In this document: positions 44,944 to 53,041 of the stretch, one piece after another
Layout of the letters: each line of letters starts with the position of its first letter
How positions within the stretch are numbered: position 1 is the first letter of the stretch
Assembly: GCA_016715065.1 (NCBI GenBank)
Contig: JADKBN010000031.1
Span: 310,001 to 374,000, forward strand
DNA: 64,000 nt
Reading direction: 5' to 3'
Source of the DNA: Fibrobacterota bacterium
GTDB lineage: Bacteria > Fibrobacterota > Fibrobacteria > UBA5070
Made by a program: the position numbers and the translations under genes
The notes under the pieces: generated by a model
Told to the model about the DNA's origin: nothing
What the model saw: only the letters and a program-made list of their open reading frames with translations
Database searches by the model: none

Positions 44944-45008
44944 CGGTGACAATTGCTCACCAGAACCTTCGCATTCCCACTGCTTTCGCGTACGAATCCC
45001 GGTAGTAT
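44944..45008 (+). promoter_or_regulatory. Conserved upstream element and -10 of GH10 copy 2
   Basis: GGTGACAATTGnnCACCAG (from 44944) lies 59 bases before TAGTAT (45003-45008), which ends 32 bases before the ATG. Copy 3 has the same two blocks at almost identical spacing. No TTGACA-like -35 is present, so an activator-dependent promoter is plausible. Confidence 0.45.
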
Positions 45009-45040
45009 GGAGAGTGTTGACGTCCAACATGGAGCAGCAC

Positions 45041-46168
45041 ATGAAACTCCCGTCGCACTTCGCTGGACGCATCTGCGCCCTCGCGCTCGCATCCTTTTCC
45101 GTCCCCGCAAACGCTCAGCTCGCGAAGAACTCCTGCAAGTACCTGGGCAACATCATCACCAACCAGGTGCCTGCCGACTTCAACAACTACTGGAACCAAG
45201 CCACCCCGGAGAATTCCGGCAAATGGACCAGCATCCAGTCCAGCGTGAAAAGCACTTCGTACAGTTGGTCTGGATTCGATGTGGTCTACAACTGGGGCAA
45301 GACCACGGGCAATCCCGTCAAGTTCCATACCTTGGTGTGGGGCAGCGCGCAGCCTAGCGGCGCTTCAAGCGCCACGATCGAAGACATCCAGCGCTGGTTC
45401 CAGGCCGTCCATGACCGCTATCCCGACCTGGCACAGATCGACGTGGTGAACGAAGCTTTTCCAAACCACGCCCCGCCTCAGTACCGGGGAGTCCTGAAAA
45501 CGGCCGCCGCCGCCGACGGCATCCCCGAGAGCGAATACGACTGGATCTTCGAAGCCTTCATGATGGCCCGCAAGCTCTGGCCGGACGCGAACAAGACAAA
45601 GCTCATCTACAACGACTTCAACACCATCGAGTACGACACGGAACACAAGTGGCAGGTCGCCATGTGCAAACTTGCCAAGGAGCAGAAAATCCCCATCGAT
45701 GCGATCGGCCTCCAAGCCCACGATGTCTACAAGCTCTCCACCTCATCGGTGAAAGCGAAGATCGACGCCATCGCGGCCACCGGTTTCCCTCTCTACATCA
45801 CGGAATACGACATCTCGGAGACCGACGACACCAAGCAGAAAAACATCATGGCAGAACAGATGACCATGTTCTGGAACCACATCAGCATCAAAGGTGTCAC
45901 CTACTGGGGGCTTCGTGATGGGCAAACTTGGCGGACCGGTACCGGAATCTTCACCAGCACTGGCGCTCTCCGTCCCTCGATGCAATGGCTCAAGGATTGG
46001 ATTCCTGCCGCCGAAGGATCTTGTTACTCCCACATCGAGGAGCGGCCCGGGGTCGCCGAGTCTCCCGCCCATCCAGGCCTGATCGTGCGAAGCCTCGACG
46101 GCCGCTTGGAGACCGGCGTGGAGCGCGATGGACATTTCACCGGCGTGAACGCCCTCGGCCAGAACTGA
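45041..46168 (+). CDS. GH10 endo-beta-1,4-xylanase, copy 2
   Basis: 375 residues. The start is the ATG with GGAG six bases upstream, giving MKLPSHF, rather than the ATG nine codons earlier. Signal peptide about 1-25 (PANA). Acid/base Glu138 (IDVVNEAF) and nucleophile Glu255 (YITEYDI). It is nearly colinear with copy 3 in sequence and upstream region, so the two are recent duplicates. The C-terminal tail is GLIVRSLDGRLETGVER ... VNALGQN. Secreted xylanase; probable target arabinoxylan or glucuronoxylan. Confidence 0.92.
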   Translation: MKLPSHFAGRICALALASFSVPANAQLAKNSCKYLGNIITNQVPADFNNYWNQATPENSGKWTSIQSSVKSTSYSWSGFDVVYNWGKTTGNPVKFHTLVWGSAQPSGASSATIEDIQRWFQAVHDRYPDLAQIDVVNEAFPNHAPPQYRGVLKTAAAADGIPESEYDWIFEAFMMARKLWPDANKTKLIYNDFNTIEYDTEHKWQVAMCKLAKEQKIPIDAIGLQAHDVYKLSTSSVKAKIDAIAATGFPLYITEYDISETDDTKQKNIMAEQMTMFWNHISIKGVTYWGLRDGQTWRTGTGIFTSTGALRPSMQWLKDWIPAAEGSCYSHIEERPGVAESPAHPGLIVRSLDGRLETGVERDGHFTGVNALGQN

Positions 46169-46205
46169 TCCTCTCCGTTTGGCGCTTTGCCGTGCTGTGA
46201 CCAAG

Positions 46206-46271
46206 CGGTGACAATTGGACACCAGTTCCTTCAGCAACTCGCGCGCGCACAAAGGGAACCGCCTCTAGTAT
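46206..46271 (+). promoter_or_regulatory. Conserved upstream element and -10 of GH10 copy 3
   Basis: The same GGTGACAATTGnnCACCAG block (46206-46225), 60 bases before TAGTAT at 46266-46271, which again ends 32 bases before the ATG. Sequence between the blocks is less conserved than the blocks themselves, which argues for function beyond simple duplication. Confidence 0.45.
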
Positions 46272-46303
46272 TAAGAACGTTGCCATACAACCTGGAGTAG
46301 CTC

Positions 46304-47434
46304 ATGAAACACTGGTCGTACCTCGGTGGGCGCACCTGCGTCTTTGCCATCGCTTTGACTGCAGTCGCGTCGAATGCCCAGCTTGCCAAAGGGCAGTGCA
46401 AATTCCTGGGCAACATCATCACCAACCAAGTCCCCGGCGATTACAACACCTACTGGAACCAGGCCTCGCCGGAAAACTCCGGCAAGTGGTCCAGCGTCCA
46501 GTCCAGCGTCAAAGGCACCACCTACAACTGGTCGGGCTTCGATGTGGTCTCCAACTGGGGCAAGACGACCGGCCACCCGGTGAAGTTCCACACCCTGGTC
46601 TGGGGATCCCAGCAGCCCAACGACGCTTCGAGCGCCACTCTCGCCGATGTCAAGAAGTGGTTCGAGGCCGTCCATACGCGCTATCCGAACGTCGACCAGA
46701 TCGACGTGGTCAACGAGGCCTTTTCAGGCCATGCTCCCGCCCAGTACCGCAACGCCCTCAAGAACGCCGCCTCCCAGTACGGTGTCCAATCCGGCGAGTA
46801 CGACTGGATTTTCGTGTCCTTCAAGATGGCACGTGAACTGTGGAAGGACTCCACGAAGACCAAGTTGATCTACAACGACTTCAACACCATCGAGTACGAT
46901 GCGGAAAACAAGTGGCAAGTGGAAATGACCAAGCAGATCAAGGCCCAGAAGATCCCGGTCGACGGCATCGGTCTGCAAGCTCACGACGCCTACAAGCTTT
47001 CCACCTCCTCCGTGAAAGCCAAGATCGACGCCATCGCCGCGGCTGGAATCCCTCTGTACGTCACCGAATACGACATCGGCGAGACAGACAACACCAAGCA
47101 GAAGAACATCATGGCCGAACAGATGGCCATGTTCTGGAATCACCCCAAGATCATGGGCGTCACGTACTGGGGACTCCGTGACGGCCAGACTTGGCGCACC
47201 GGCACCGGCATCTTCACCAACACCGGCGCTCTCCGTCCTTCGATGACTTGGCTCAAGGATTGGATCCCTGCCAACCAAGCCAAGTGCGATTTCAGCGACA
47301 TCGAGGCACGACCCGTGGTCGCCACAGCTCCCAAGCCCTCCGGCTTGATCATGAAGAACATCGATGGACGCCTGGTGGCTGGCGTGGAGCGTGAAGGCAA
47401 GTTCGTCGCGGTGAGCGCATTGGGCAGGAACTGA
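46304..47434 (+). CDS. GH10 endo-beta-1,4-xylanase, copy 3
   Basis: 376 residues; GGAG six bases before the ATG, as in copy 2. Signal peptide about 1-25 (VASNA). Acid/base Glu138 and nucleophile Glu255 (YVTEYDIGE). The C-terminal tail is GLIMKNIDGRLVAGVER ... VSALGRN. It is followed by a strong intrinsic terminator, so copies 2 and 3 each form short units. It is closest to copy 2. Confidence 0.92.
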   Translation: MKHWSYLGGRTCVFAIALTAVASNAQLAKGQCKFLGNIITNQVPGDYNTYWNQASPENSGKWSSVQSSVKGTTYNWSGFDVVSNWGKTTGHPVKFHTLVWGSQQPNDASSATLADVKKWFEAVHTRYPNVDQIDVVNEAFSGHAPAQYRNALKNAASQYGVQSGEYDWIFVSFKMARELWKDSTKTKLIYNDFNTIEYDAENKWQVEMTKQIKAQKIPVDGIGLQAHDAYKLSTSSVKAKIDAIAAAGIPLYVTEYDIGETDNTKQKNIMAEQMAMFWNHPKIMGVTYWGLRDGQTWRTGTGIFTNTGALRPSMTWLKDWIPANQAKCDFSDIEARPVVATAPKPSGLIMKNIDGRLVAGVEREGKFVAVSALGRN

Positions 47435-47458
47435 CAGGTTTTTTCCCGATGCGAACGA

Positions 47459-47491
47459 GGCTTCCCTTCCACCCGGGGGGAAGCCTTTTTT
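47459..47491 (+). terminator. Rho-independent terminator after GH10 copy 3
   Basis: Stem GGCTTCCC / GGGGAAGCC with a roughly 9-base loop, followed by TTTTTT, about 25 bases after the stop. Confidence 0.85.
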
Positions 47492-47607
47492 GTATCCAGG
47501 CCGTTTCCGCCAACGCACCGGGACCTTCGGCCGTATCGTAACAAGCAGTGGCCTCGCTCAGGCGAGAGTCGTCATCCAAAACCTCCGCCACGACCTCCGG
47601 ATTTGCC

Positions 47608-48726
47608 ATGAACCTTCCCAACAAATCCTCCTGCATTCGCACGGCCACCGCATTGCTTCTGTGCAGCTTCCCGGCCTGCGCCCAGATCGCCAAGGACGCC
47701 ACCAAGTACCTGGGGAACATCTCCGAAGGCCAGACCATGCGCACGGATTTCGCGTCGTACTGGAACCATGTCGCTCCGGAAAACGGCGGCAAATGGGCTG
47801 CGGTGGAAATGCAGCGCGACCATATGGTTTGGACGGGCCTGGACAACATGGCCTCCTATGCGCGCGATCACAAGATCCCCTGGACCTTCCACACGCTCTT
47901 GTGGGGTTCTGCCTATCCCAGTTGGATGGCCAGCATCGGCAAGGACACGTTGAAGGCCGAAATCGAAGAATGGTTTTCGCTTGCCGGCACGCGCTACCCG
48001 GACGCCGAAATGGTGGTGGTGATCAACGAGCCCAGCGTCTTTCACGCCCCGTCCACCATCTTCCTGAATGCCCTGGGCGGCAAGGGCGCCACCGGCTACG
48101 ATGGGCTGATCAACGCCTTCCATCTGGCGCGCCAAGCCTTCCCCAAAGCCAAGTTGATCCTCAACGACTACTACACCATCGAGTACGCCCGGGATCACGA
48201 CACCTGCGTGGCCATGGTCAAGGCGCTCCTTGCGGCCAACGCCCCCATCGACGGAATCGGCGTGCAGGCGCACGAGGCCCACTTGCGCCCACTGGACACC
48301 TTGCGCAAATACTTGGATGGACTGGCGGCCACCGGATTGCCCCTGCACATCACGGAATTCGACATCCCCGCCACCAACGACCAACGGCAAGACTCCATCA
48401 TGCGAGCGGTGTTTCCGCTCTTTTGGACCCATCCGCGTGTGGCAGGGATCAGCTATTTCGGCACCACGGTGGGCAAAACCTGGCGCGATGGCACCGGACT
48501 GATTCGCGCCGACGGCACCGAACGGCCGGCCCTGGTGTGGCTCAAGGAGTATGTGAAGAACAACCCCAACCCGCCGGGGCCTTCGCCTCTATCCACGGTC
48601 ACCATGGCCAAAAATCGGCATCCCGCTCGCACAGGCCTGTCCGTCAGACTATTTGAGGGGCACCTCTCGGTGGGAATGGAGCGCGACGGACGATTCAAGG
48701 TCCTCGAAGGCCACGGGAACCGCTGA
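47608..48726 (+). CDS. GH10 endo-beta-1,4-xylanase, divergent copy 4
   Basis: 372 residues. Signal peptide about 1-25. The acid/base glutamate is Glu141 in VVVINEPSV (INEP in place of VNEA) and the nucleophile is Glu250 in HITEFDIP. It is more distant from copies 1-3, with DHMVWTGLDNMASYARDHKIPWTFHTLLWG in the substrate region. The C-terminal tail GLSVRLFEGHLSVGMER ... GHGNR retains the shared pattern. No clear ribosome-binding site. It ends 19 bases before a convergent gene. Specificity may differ from the other three; that is inference. Confidence 0.9.
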   Translation: MNLPNKSSCIRTATALLLCSFPACAQIAKDATKYLGNISEGQTMRTDFASYWNHVAPENGGKWAAVEMQRDHMVWTGLDNMASYARDHKIPWTFHTLLWGSAYPSWMASIGKDTLKAEIEEWFSLAGTRYPDAEMVVVINEPSVFHAPSTIFLNALGGKGATGYDGLINAFHLARQAFPKAKLILNDYYTIEYARDHDTCVAMVKALLAANAPIDGIGVQAHEAHLRPLDTLRKYLDGLAATGLPLHITEFDIPATNDQRQDSIMRAVFPLFWTHPRVAGISYFGTTVGKTWRDGTGLIRADGTERPALVWLKEYVKNNPNPPGPSPLSTVTMAKNRHPARTGLSVRLFEGHLSVGMERDGRFKVLEGHGNR

Positions 48727-48745
48727 CCTTGGCGCCGTTTTTTGT

Positions 48746-49669
48746 CTACTTCGAGAAGTGGTAGAACGCGTAGACCTTCCCGCTGTCAATCGGATGGAAC
48801 CTCAGGATCCCGATTTCCCGCGATACCAGCTCCCGCAGGATATCATCCGAACTGTTCGCCGAGAGCGTCGTATACCGCCTGGAACGCCCATCTTCGAACA
48901 GGTCCAAGCGCATGGAAAGGTCTCCCCACCACGCCGTGGTGATCCCGCCTTCCCAAACGGTCACCGCCTGGAAGGATTGGGCGAACCGATCGAACACGGC
49001 CAAAACGGTATCCGGACTTCGCCAGCAGGCCTCTCCACCCAGGAACACTCCGGCCTTGCGAATCTTCCCTTGCGGATCCAAGGCATCGCACACGCTGGGC
49101 ATCATCAGGCTGGAACCCGCCGGAAAGCCTCCGCAATCTCCCGTTCCAATGCCGCAAACCACTTCCTCCTTGCGAAGGAATCGATCGGGCCGACGGACTT
49201 TTTTCGCGTAGCCCAGATTGAAGGCCACGAGCACTTTCGCTGGATTGGCCAACGGCCTCCTGAAATCCAACCTCCTCAACTCGCGCATCATCAGCAGTCG
49301 GAACGGCCGCGTGGAAGAGGGGCCACCGGTTTCGGAGGATCCATCCACAGTCCCGTTGGTGGTCAAATCCAGTCCAATTCCAAAATCCCCTCCGACCCCG
49401 GGATTGGCCTTGGCCAGCACGGCGAAGCTGTCGCGGTAGCGCGAGGCGAATTTGTCGATGGAATCCAGGACCGTCCGCAACGGCAGTCCACACGAATCGC
49501 AGACAAACCCAACGCTGTACAACGGCTGCACCGCACCCTTGGGAGGCTTCTTCGCGATGGCCACATCCCCGATCAACGTCACCGTTGGCGCCGCCTCCAG
49601 GGAGCACAACAGAGCAACGGCAAGAAACATCGAAACCACGGTGAGCACTCCTTGGAAGCGGGGAATCAA
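48746..49669 (-). CDS. Exported cysteine-containing protein of unknown function
   Basis: 307 residues. The start is TTG with GGAG six bases upstream. Signal peptide about 1-27 (MFLAVALLCSLEA core). Cysteines occur in FVCDSCG, VVCGIGTGDCGG, SVCDAL and EACW, likely disulphide-bonded after export. Mixed alpha/beta; no domain recognised. It stands alone, convergent with GH10 copy 4. The intergenic stretch after its start holds a truncated repeat and the G tract. Confidence 0.6.
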   Translation of the reverse strand: MIPRFQGVLTVVSMFLAVALLCSLEAAPTVTLIGDVAIAKKPPKGAVQPLYSVGFVCDSCGLPLRTVLDSIDKFASRYRDSFAVLAKANPGVGGDFGIGLDLTTNGTVDGSSETGGPSSTRPFRLLMMRELRRLDFRRPLANPAKVLVAFNLGYAKKVRRPDRFLRKEEVVCGIGTGDCGGFPAGSSLMMPSVCDALDPQGKIRKAGVFLGGEACWRSPDTVLAVFDRFAQSFQAVTVWEGGITTAWWGDLSMRLDLFEDGRSRRYTTLSANSSDDILRELVSREIGILRFHPIDSGKVYAFYHFSK

Positions 49670-49705
49670 GGAGAACTCCCCACCCGAGGAATGTCAAGCC
49701 AAGCC

Positions 49706-49745
49706 TCACCCCACCTGGGCCAGGGCTTCGCGGATGGTGAGCTTG
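49706..49745. repeat. Left 40-bp direct repeat, duplicate of the ABC permease 3' end
   Basis: Differs at one base of 40 from 50190-50229. On the minus strand it encodes the C-terminus KLTIREALAQVG-stop of the permease, preceded by unrelated bases. The two copies bracket the brnTA genes. It may mark a past insertion with target-end duplication or a second, truncated permease. Confidence 0.6.
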
Positions 49746-49773
49746 CTTTGGCAAGGATCTCTGTGTATATAGT

Positions 49774-49825
49774 GGGGGGGGGGGGGGGGGGGGGGGGGGC
49801 GGGGGGGGGGGGGGGGGGGGGGGGG
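49774..49825. other. 52-bp G tract interrupted once, probable assembly or sequencing artefact
   Basis: 26 G, one C, 25 G. Such tracts are typical of dark-cycle calls in two-colour sequencing. It truncates the brnT reading frame exactly where upstream codons should be. If real it would be an extreme quadruplex-forming sequence, but the damage it does to a recognisable gene makes artefact the better reading. Confidence 0.7.
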
Positions 49826-49826
49826 C

Positions 49827-49949
49827 CAGCTTAAACTCCGCATCCTCATCGTGGTCCATTGCGAACGCGAGCAAGACACCATCCGGATCATTTCTTCGCG
49901 CAAAGCCACGCGGAAGGAAGCGCTCCACTACCACCGGAGAAAGTCATGA
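49827..49949 (+). pseudogene. BrnT-type toxin, C-terminal 40 residues only
   Basis: The frame reads LRILIVVHCEREQDTIRII and then SSRKATRKEALHYHRRKS-stop. The VVH-x-RIISxRKATxxE pattern is the C-terminal half of BrnT ribonuclease toxins. There is no start codon; the frame runs straight into the G tract, where the N-terminal half should be. Its stop overlaps the brnA ATG as ATGA, the normal brnT-brnA arrangement. The gene is either genuinely broken or hidden by bad sequence. Confidence 0.7.
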
Positions 49950-50158
49950 GAACCGAATACGATTTTTCTGCAGCCAAGAAGAATCCCTACGCATCCAAGG
50001 TCCGCAAGCCGATCTCCATCCGGCTGGATACCCAGGCGATCGACTATTTCAAGACCTTGGGTGAAGAGATGGGCATGCCGTACCAATCCCTGATCAACAT
50101 GTTCCTCATGGAATGCGCTGCCGACAGAAAACGTCCCAGCTTCCGCAAGGCATCCTGA
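49946..50158 (+). CDS. brnA: BrnA-family antitoxin
   Basis: 70 residues. GGAG lies six bases before this ATG, and the ATG overlaps the brnT stop; the longer open frame upstream is a shadow. The C-terminal half ISIRLDTQAIDYFKTLGEEMGMPYQSLINMFL is the ribbon-helix-helix that binds the operon's promoter. In the family, BrnA neutralises BrnT RNase and autorepresses. It sits between two direct repeats, downstream of a brnT that is incomplete here. If brnT is really lost, this is an orphan antitoxin. Confidence 0.8.
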   Translation: MRTEYDFSAAKKNPYASKVRKPISIRLDTQAIDYFKTLGEEMGMPYQSLINMFLMECAADRKRPSFRKAS

Positions 50159-50189
50159 CCCGACAACCAGGATGCCTCGCGGCGCGGTC

Positions 50190-50229
50190 TCACCCCACCT
50201 GCGCCAGGGCTTCGCGGATGGTGAGCTTG
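50190..50229. repeat. Right 40-bp direct repeat (inside the permease 3' end)
   Basis: The intact copy of the repeat described at 49706-49745. It encodes the permease C-terminus KLTIREALAQVG. The distance between copies is 484 bp, holding the G tract and brnTA. Confidence 0.6.
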
Positions 50230-52577
50230 CCGGCGCGGCGCGCCGGGATCCATCCGGAGACCGCCGAGATCGCCACCACCGCCACCAGCCAGACCACCGG
50301 ACCCACCCATCCGATCACCATCGGCAGCGGGGCCAAGAAGCCCAAGCTTCCGATCAGCGCGTCCATCGCCCAGGTGAGCGGAAAGGCCGCCACGCAAGCC
50401 AACACCCAGCTGATCGCGCCGATCCACAGAACCTCCGCCATCACCATGCCCAGCACCACTTTCGGGGTGGCGCCCAGGGTCTTGAGAACCCCGAATTCCC
50501 GGGTGCGCTCCAGCACTCCCATGCCGGTGACCGACGCCAACCCCAACATGCCCACCGCCGCGATGATTCCTGCAAGGGCCAGAAGCGAATTCACCAGGAT
50601 GGTCATGTGGTCGCCGATGGCCGTCTTCAGTTCGGAAAAGGGAATCGCCATCTGCACGGGCAAGGCCTTTCCTTCCATGGCGCGCTCCAACCGATGCAGG
50701 ATCTCCGTGCGTTCCACCGGCGATGTCGCCGTGGTCACCACGCGGATCATCCGCGAGCGGCCCTGGGTGGAGCGAAACCGAGCGAAAGCGCCAGGCGTCA
50801 CGTACACCACGGCGGGCGATCCCACTTCCTCCACCACTCCGGTCAGGCGTGTCGACAGAATACGTCCATCGATCCCCACCAGTACGGCCTCTCCCAGGCG
50901 AGGCTTGCCCGATTGGATCCAGGCGATGTGGTTGAGCACGGATCCGTCGGTGTCGGTTTCCGAAAGTCGTCTTCCCGCCATCAGGGGAAAGCTGGTCAGG
51001 GCGCTTCCCACCGGCATGGCCACCAACGACAAGCTCCCGTGGCCCTTGTCCGGCCATACCTGCACCAGATCGATCTTGCCGGGCCGGGCCAGTCCCGCCG
51101 GCGACCACCCCCAAGGCTCCACGCGCCGCACACCGGGCACTCCCGCCAAGCCGGCCAGGACGCTGTCGGATTGGGCCGTGCGGAAGCGGACTTCCACATC
51201 GTAGTGGCGGGTCTGCCACACCTTGTCCAGGTTGGCCGTCCAACCGTCGCGCACGTTCAGCGCCGTCATGAAGACCGCTCCTCCAAAACCCAGCAGGGCC
51301 AGGGAAAGCGCCAGGCGGCGTGGACGTCGCAGAATCTGTCGCAAGGACCGGGGCAGGTTGGAGATCCACGATCCCGGTGCGGCCACCTTGGCGCCCCAGT
51401 CGGAAAGGGCCTCCCGCACCGTGGCGCGACTGGCCGATCGGATGGGGATGTAGGCCACCAGAAGGGGGATCCCCACGCCGCCCAGGAACACGATCAAGGC
51501 TGCGGAAGCGGGGATGGAGGCGTCCAGGATCGCGAAGTTCAACATCGCCGCAAGCCTCCCGGCGAAGGCCACCGCGGCGTGCGAACCCAGTGTCCAGGCC
51601 ACCACGCTCGCCGACAATCCCAAGGCGGCCACGAAAGCCAGGTACAAACCGGTGATCTGCCAGGAACTGGCCCCGACGGTCTTGAGGATGGCCAGTTCGC
51701 GGGTCTGGCGAGAAAGCCACGCGGACAGGGTGGTGGCCAACAGCACCGCGCTCAGGAAGAACGCCAGGACGGAAAACGACACCATGATCAGAAGCACGGT
51801 TTCCATCTGGATCTGGTGGGGGTGGTACTCGAAGGGAGGGACCCGGATCTGGTGGACCTCCACTCCTTGATCCACCAAGGCCTGGGCCAGCACCTCGGCC
51901 CTTTCCCTGACCTGGGCGGTGCTTCCCAGGTCCATCGCGAAGGTCACGCGCAACTCGTGGAGGGATGGATCTTCCCCCAACGCCTGGAGAGTGGCGGCGC
52001 TCGCGTAGGCGAACCCCATCCTCTCCTGGCCCGCCGGCGAGAGCCCTGGATCGTGGACGATTCCTGTCACAGGAACCCGCTGGGCGGGAGTGTTGGGAAA
52101 CTTCACCTGGACCGCTTGGCCTTGCTGGACGCCCAGCACCTTCATGGCGGTCCGCTCCACCAACAGGGTTCCCGTGGGTGCCGGCCACGCGCCGCTTTGC
52201 GGAAAATAGCGGCTCAGGCGATGGCCGGACAGGTCGTCGGTGACGAACACCAACAACGGCAGCCAGTCGTCGCCCACCTGCACGCGCGCCTGGACCACCT
52301 CGTGGGCCTCGGCCTCCTGGACCCCCGCGAACCCCTTCACCTTCTCCACCAACGACGCGTCGATCGCCCGGTCGATTTCCAAGGTGGCCATGGCCGGATG
52401 GGTGGACAGATAATTGGTCCGGATCTCGCGGCGCAGGATCTTGCCCGCGCCCACGAGCGTGGCGACCGCCAGCAGGCTCACGGCCAGGGCGACGAACATG
52501 AGGAACACCCGCTCCTTTTCCAGGCGCGCGTCGCGCCAAAGCTTGCTCCACCGGGGAGGAAATCTGCAGTCGATCAC
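50190..52577 (-). CDS. ABC transporter permease with two FtsX domains
   Basis: 795 residues. The start is GTG, overlapping the DUF2141 gene's stop as GTGA. One N-terminal helix (VFLMFVALAVSLLAVATL) is followed by a periplasmic MacB_PCD-type domain. Then come two sets of FtsX helices: about residues 250-380 (TRELAILKTVGASSWQITGL) and the C-terminal ~130 residues (TREFGVLKTLGATPKVVLGM), each with the family's E-LK-GA coupling signature. It pairs with the LolD/MacB-like ATPase upstream in the operon. Likely function: export or extraction of a substrate from the inner membrane. The 3' 40 bases are duplicated at 49706-49745. Confidence 0.88.
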   Translation of the reverse strand: MIDCRFPPRWSKLWRDARLEKERVFLMFVALAVSLLAVATLVGAGKILRREIRTNYLSTHPAMATLEIDRAIDASLVEKVKGFAGVQEAEAHEVVQARVQVGDDWLPLLVFVTDDLSGHRLSRYFPQSGAWPAPTGTLLVERTAMKVLGVQQGQAVQVKFPNTPAQRVPVTGIVHDPGLSPAGQERMGFAYASAATLQALGEDPSLHELRVTFAMDLGSTAQVRERAEVLAQALVDQGVEVHQIRVPPFEYHPHQIQMETVLLIMVSFSVLAFFLSAVLLATTLSAWLSRQTRELAILKTVGASSWQITGLYLAFVAALGLSASVVAWTLGSHAAVAFAGRLAAMLNFAILDASIPASAALIVFLGGVGIPLLVAYIPIRSASRATVREALSDWGAKVAAPGSWISNLPRSLRQILRRPRRLALSLALLGFGGAVFMTALNVRDGWTANLDKVWQTRHYDVEVRFRTAQSDSVLAGLAGVPGVRRVEPWGWSPAGLARPGKIDLVQVWPDKGHGSLSLVAMPVGSALTSFPLMAGRRLSETDTDGSVLNHIAWIQSGKPRLGEAVLVGIDGRILSTRLTGVVEEVGSPAVVYVTPGAFARFRSTQGRSRMIRVVTTATSPVERTEILHRLERAMEGKALPVQMAIPFSELKTAIGDHMTILVNSLLALAGIIAAVGMLGLASVTGMGVLERTREFGVLKTLGATPKVVLGMVMAEVLWIGAISWVLACVAAFPLTWAMDALIGSLGFLAPLPMVIGWVGPVVWLVAVVAISAVSGWIPARRAGKLTIREALAQVG

Positions 52578-53041
52578 AAGGGTTTCCTTTGTTCGGAATT
52601 TGTCAAGGAGAAGGGTTTGATCACCATCCGGAGCGTATCCACCGGGCCGATCAGGGGCACCGCGAACTTTTCCCAAGTGGGCACTCCCGTGAACAGGGTG
52701 GGGACGAATCTGTTGCTGAAGCCCATGTCTTCCAGGGGCAGGCGGTTCCACCCGTGGTCCACCTTGCCGTTGGCGTTGCGGTCGTGGAACACCATCACGG
52801 CCCACTTCCCCGCGGGCAGGGTATCGAACCTCGCTTCCGCCCGCCCCGCACGGATCCTGGCCCGCTTCGTCAACAGGGGAGCATCGCGTGCGATGGATTC
52901 CACCTTGGCGAACACCCGAACCACGGCCACTCCGGTGGTATCGGAGAATCCATGGGCATCCACCACCAGCACCCCCGCGTGAGAAGCCACGGTCGCGACA
53001 AGTATTGTCGACAAGGCCACCGCGGTGGAAAACTCACGCAT
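52574..53041 (-). CDS. DUF2141 exported protein
   Basis: 155 residues with a signal peptide (STAVALSTILVATVASHAG). The family motif is plain: WAVMVFHDRNANGKVDHGWNRLPLEDMGFSN, as in DUF2141 (vFhDxNgNGklD...GfSN). Beta-sandwich, probably periplasmic; function unknown. It is sandwiched between ATPase and permease, overlapping the ATPase by eight bases and the permease by four, so it probably works with the transporter, for instance as a periplasmic partner. That is inference from position. Confidence 0.8.
   Translation of the reverse strand: MREFSTAVALSTILVATVASHAGVLVVDAHGFSDTTGVAVVRVFAKVESIARDAPLLTKRARIRAGRAEARFDTLPAGKWAVMVFHDRNANGKVDHGWNRLPLEDMGFSNRFVPTLFTGVPTWEKFAVPLIGPVDTLRMVIKPFSLTNSEQRKPL

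Noticed and set aside
49706..49909. Poly-proline protein on the minus strand
   Set aside because: Created by reading the G tract as CCC codons; not a gene.
50044..52551. 835-codon minus frame overlapping the ABC permease
   Set aside because: Shadow; the alternative frame has two FtsX domains and translational coupling to its neighbour.
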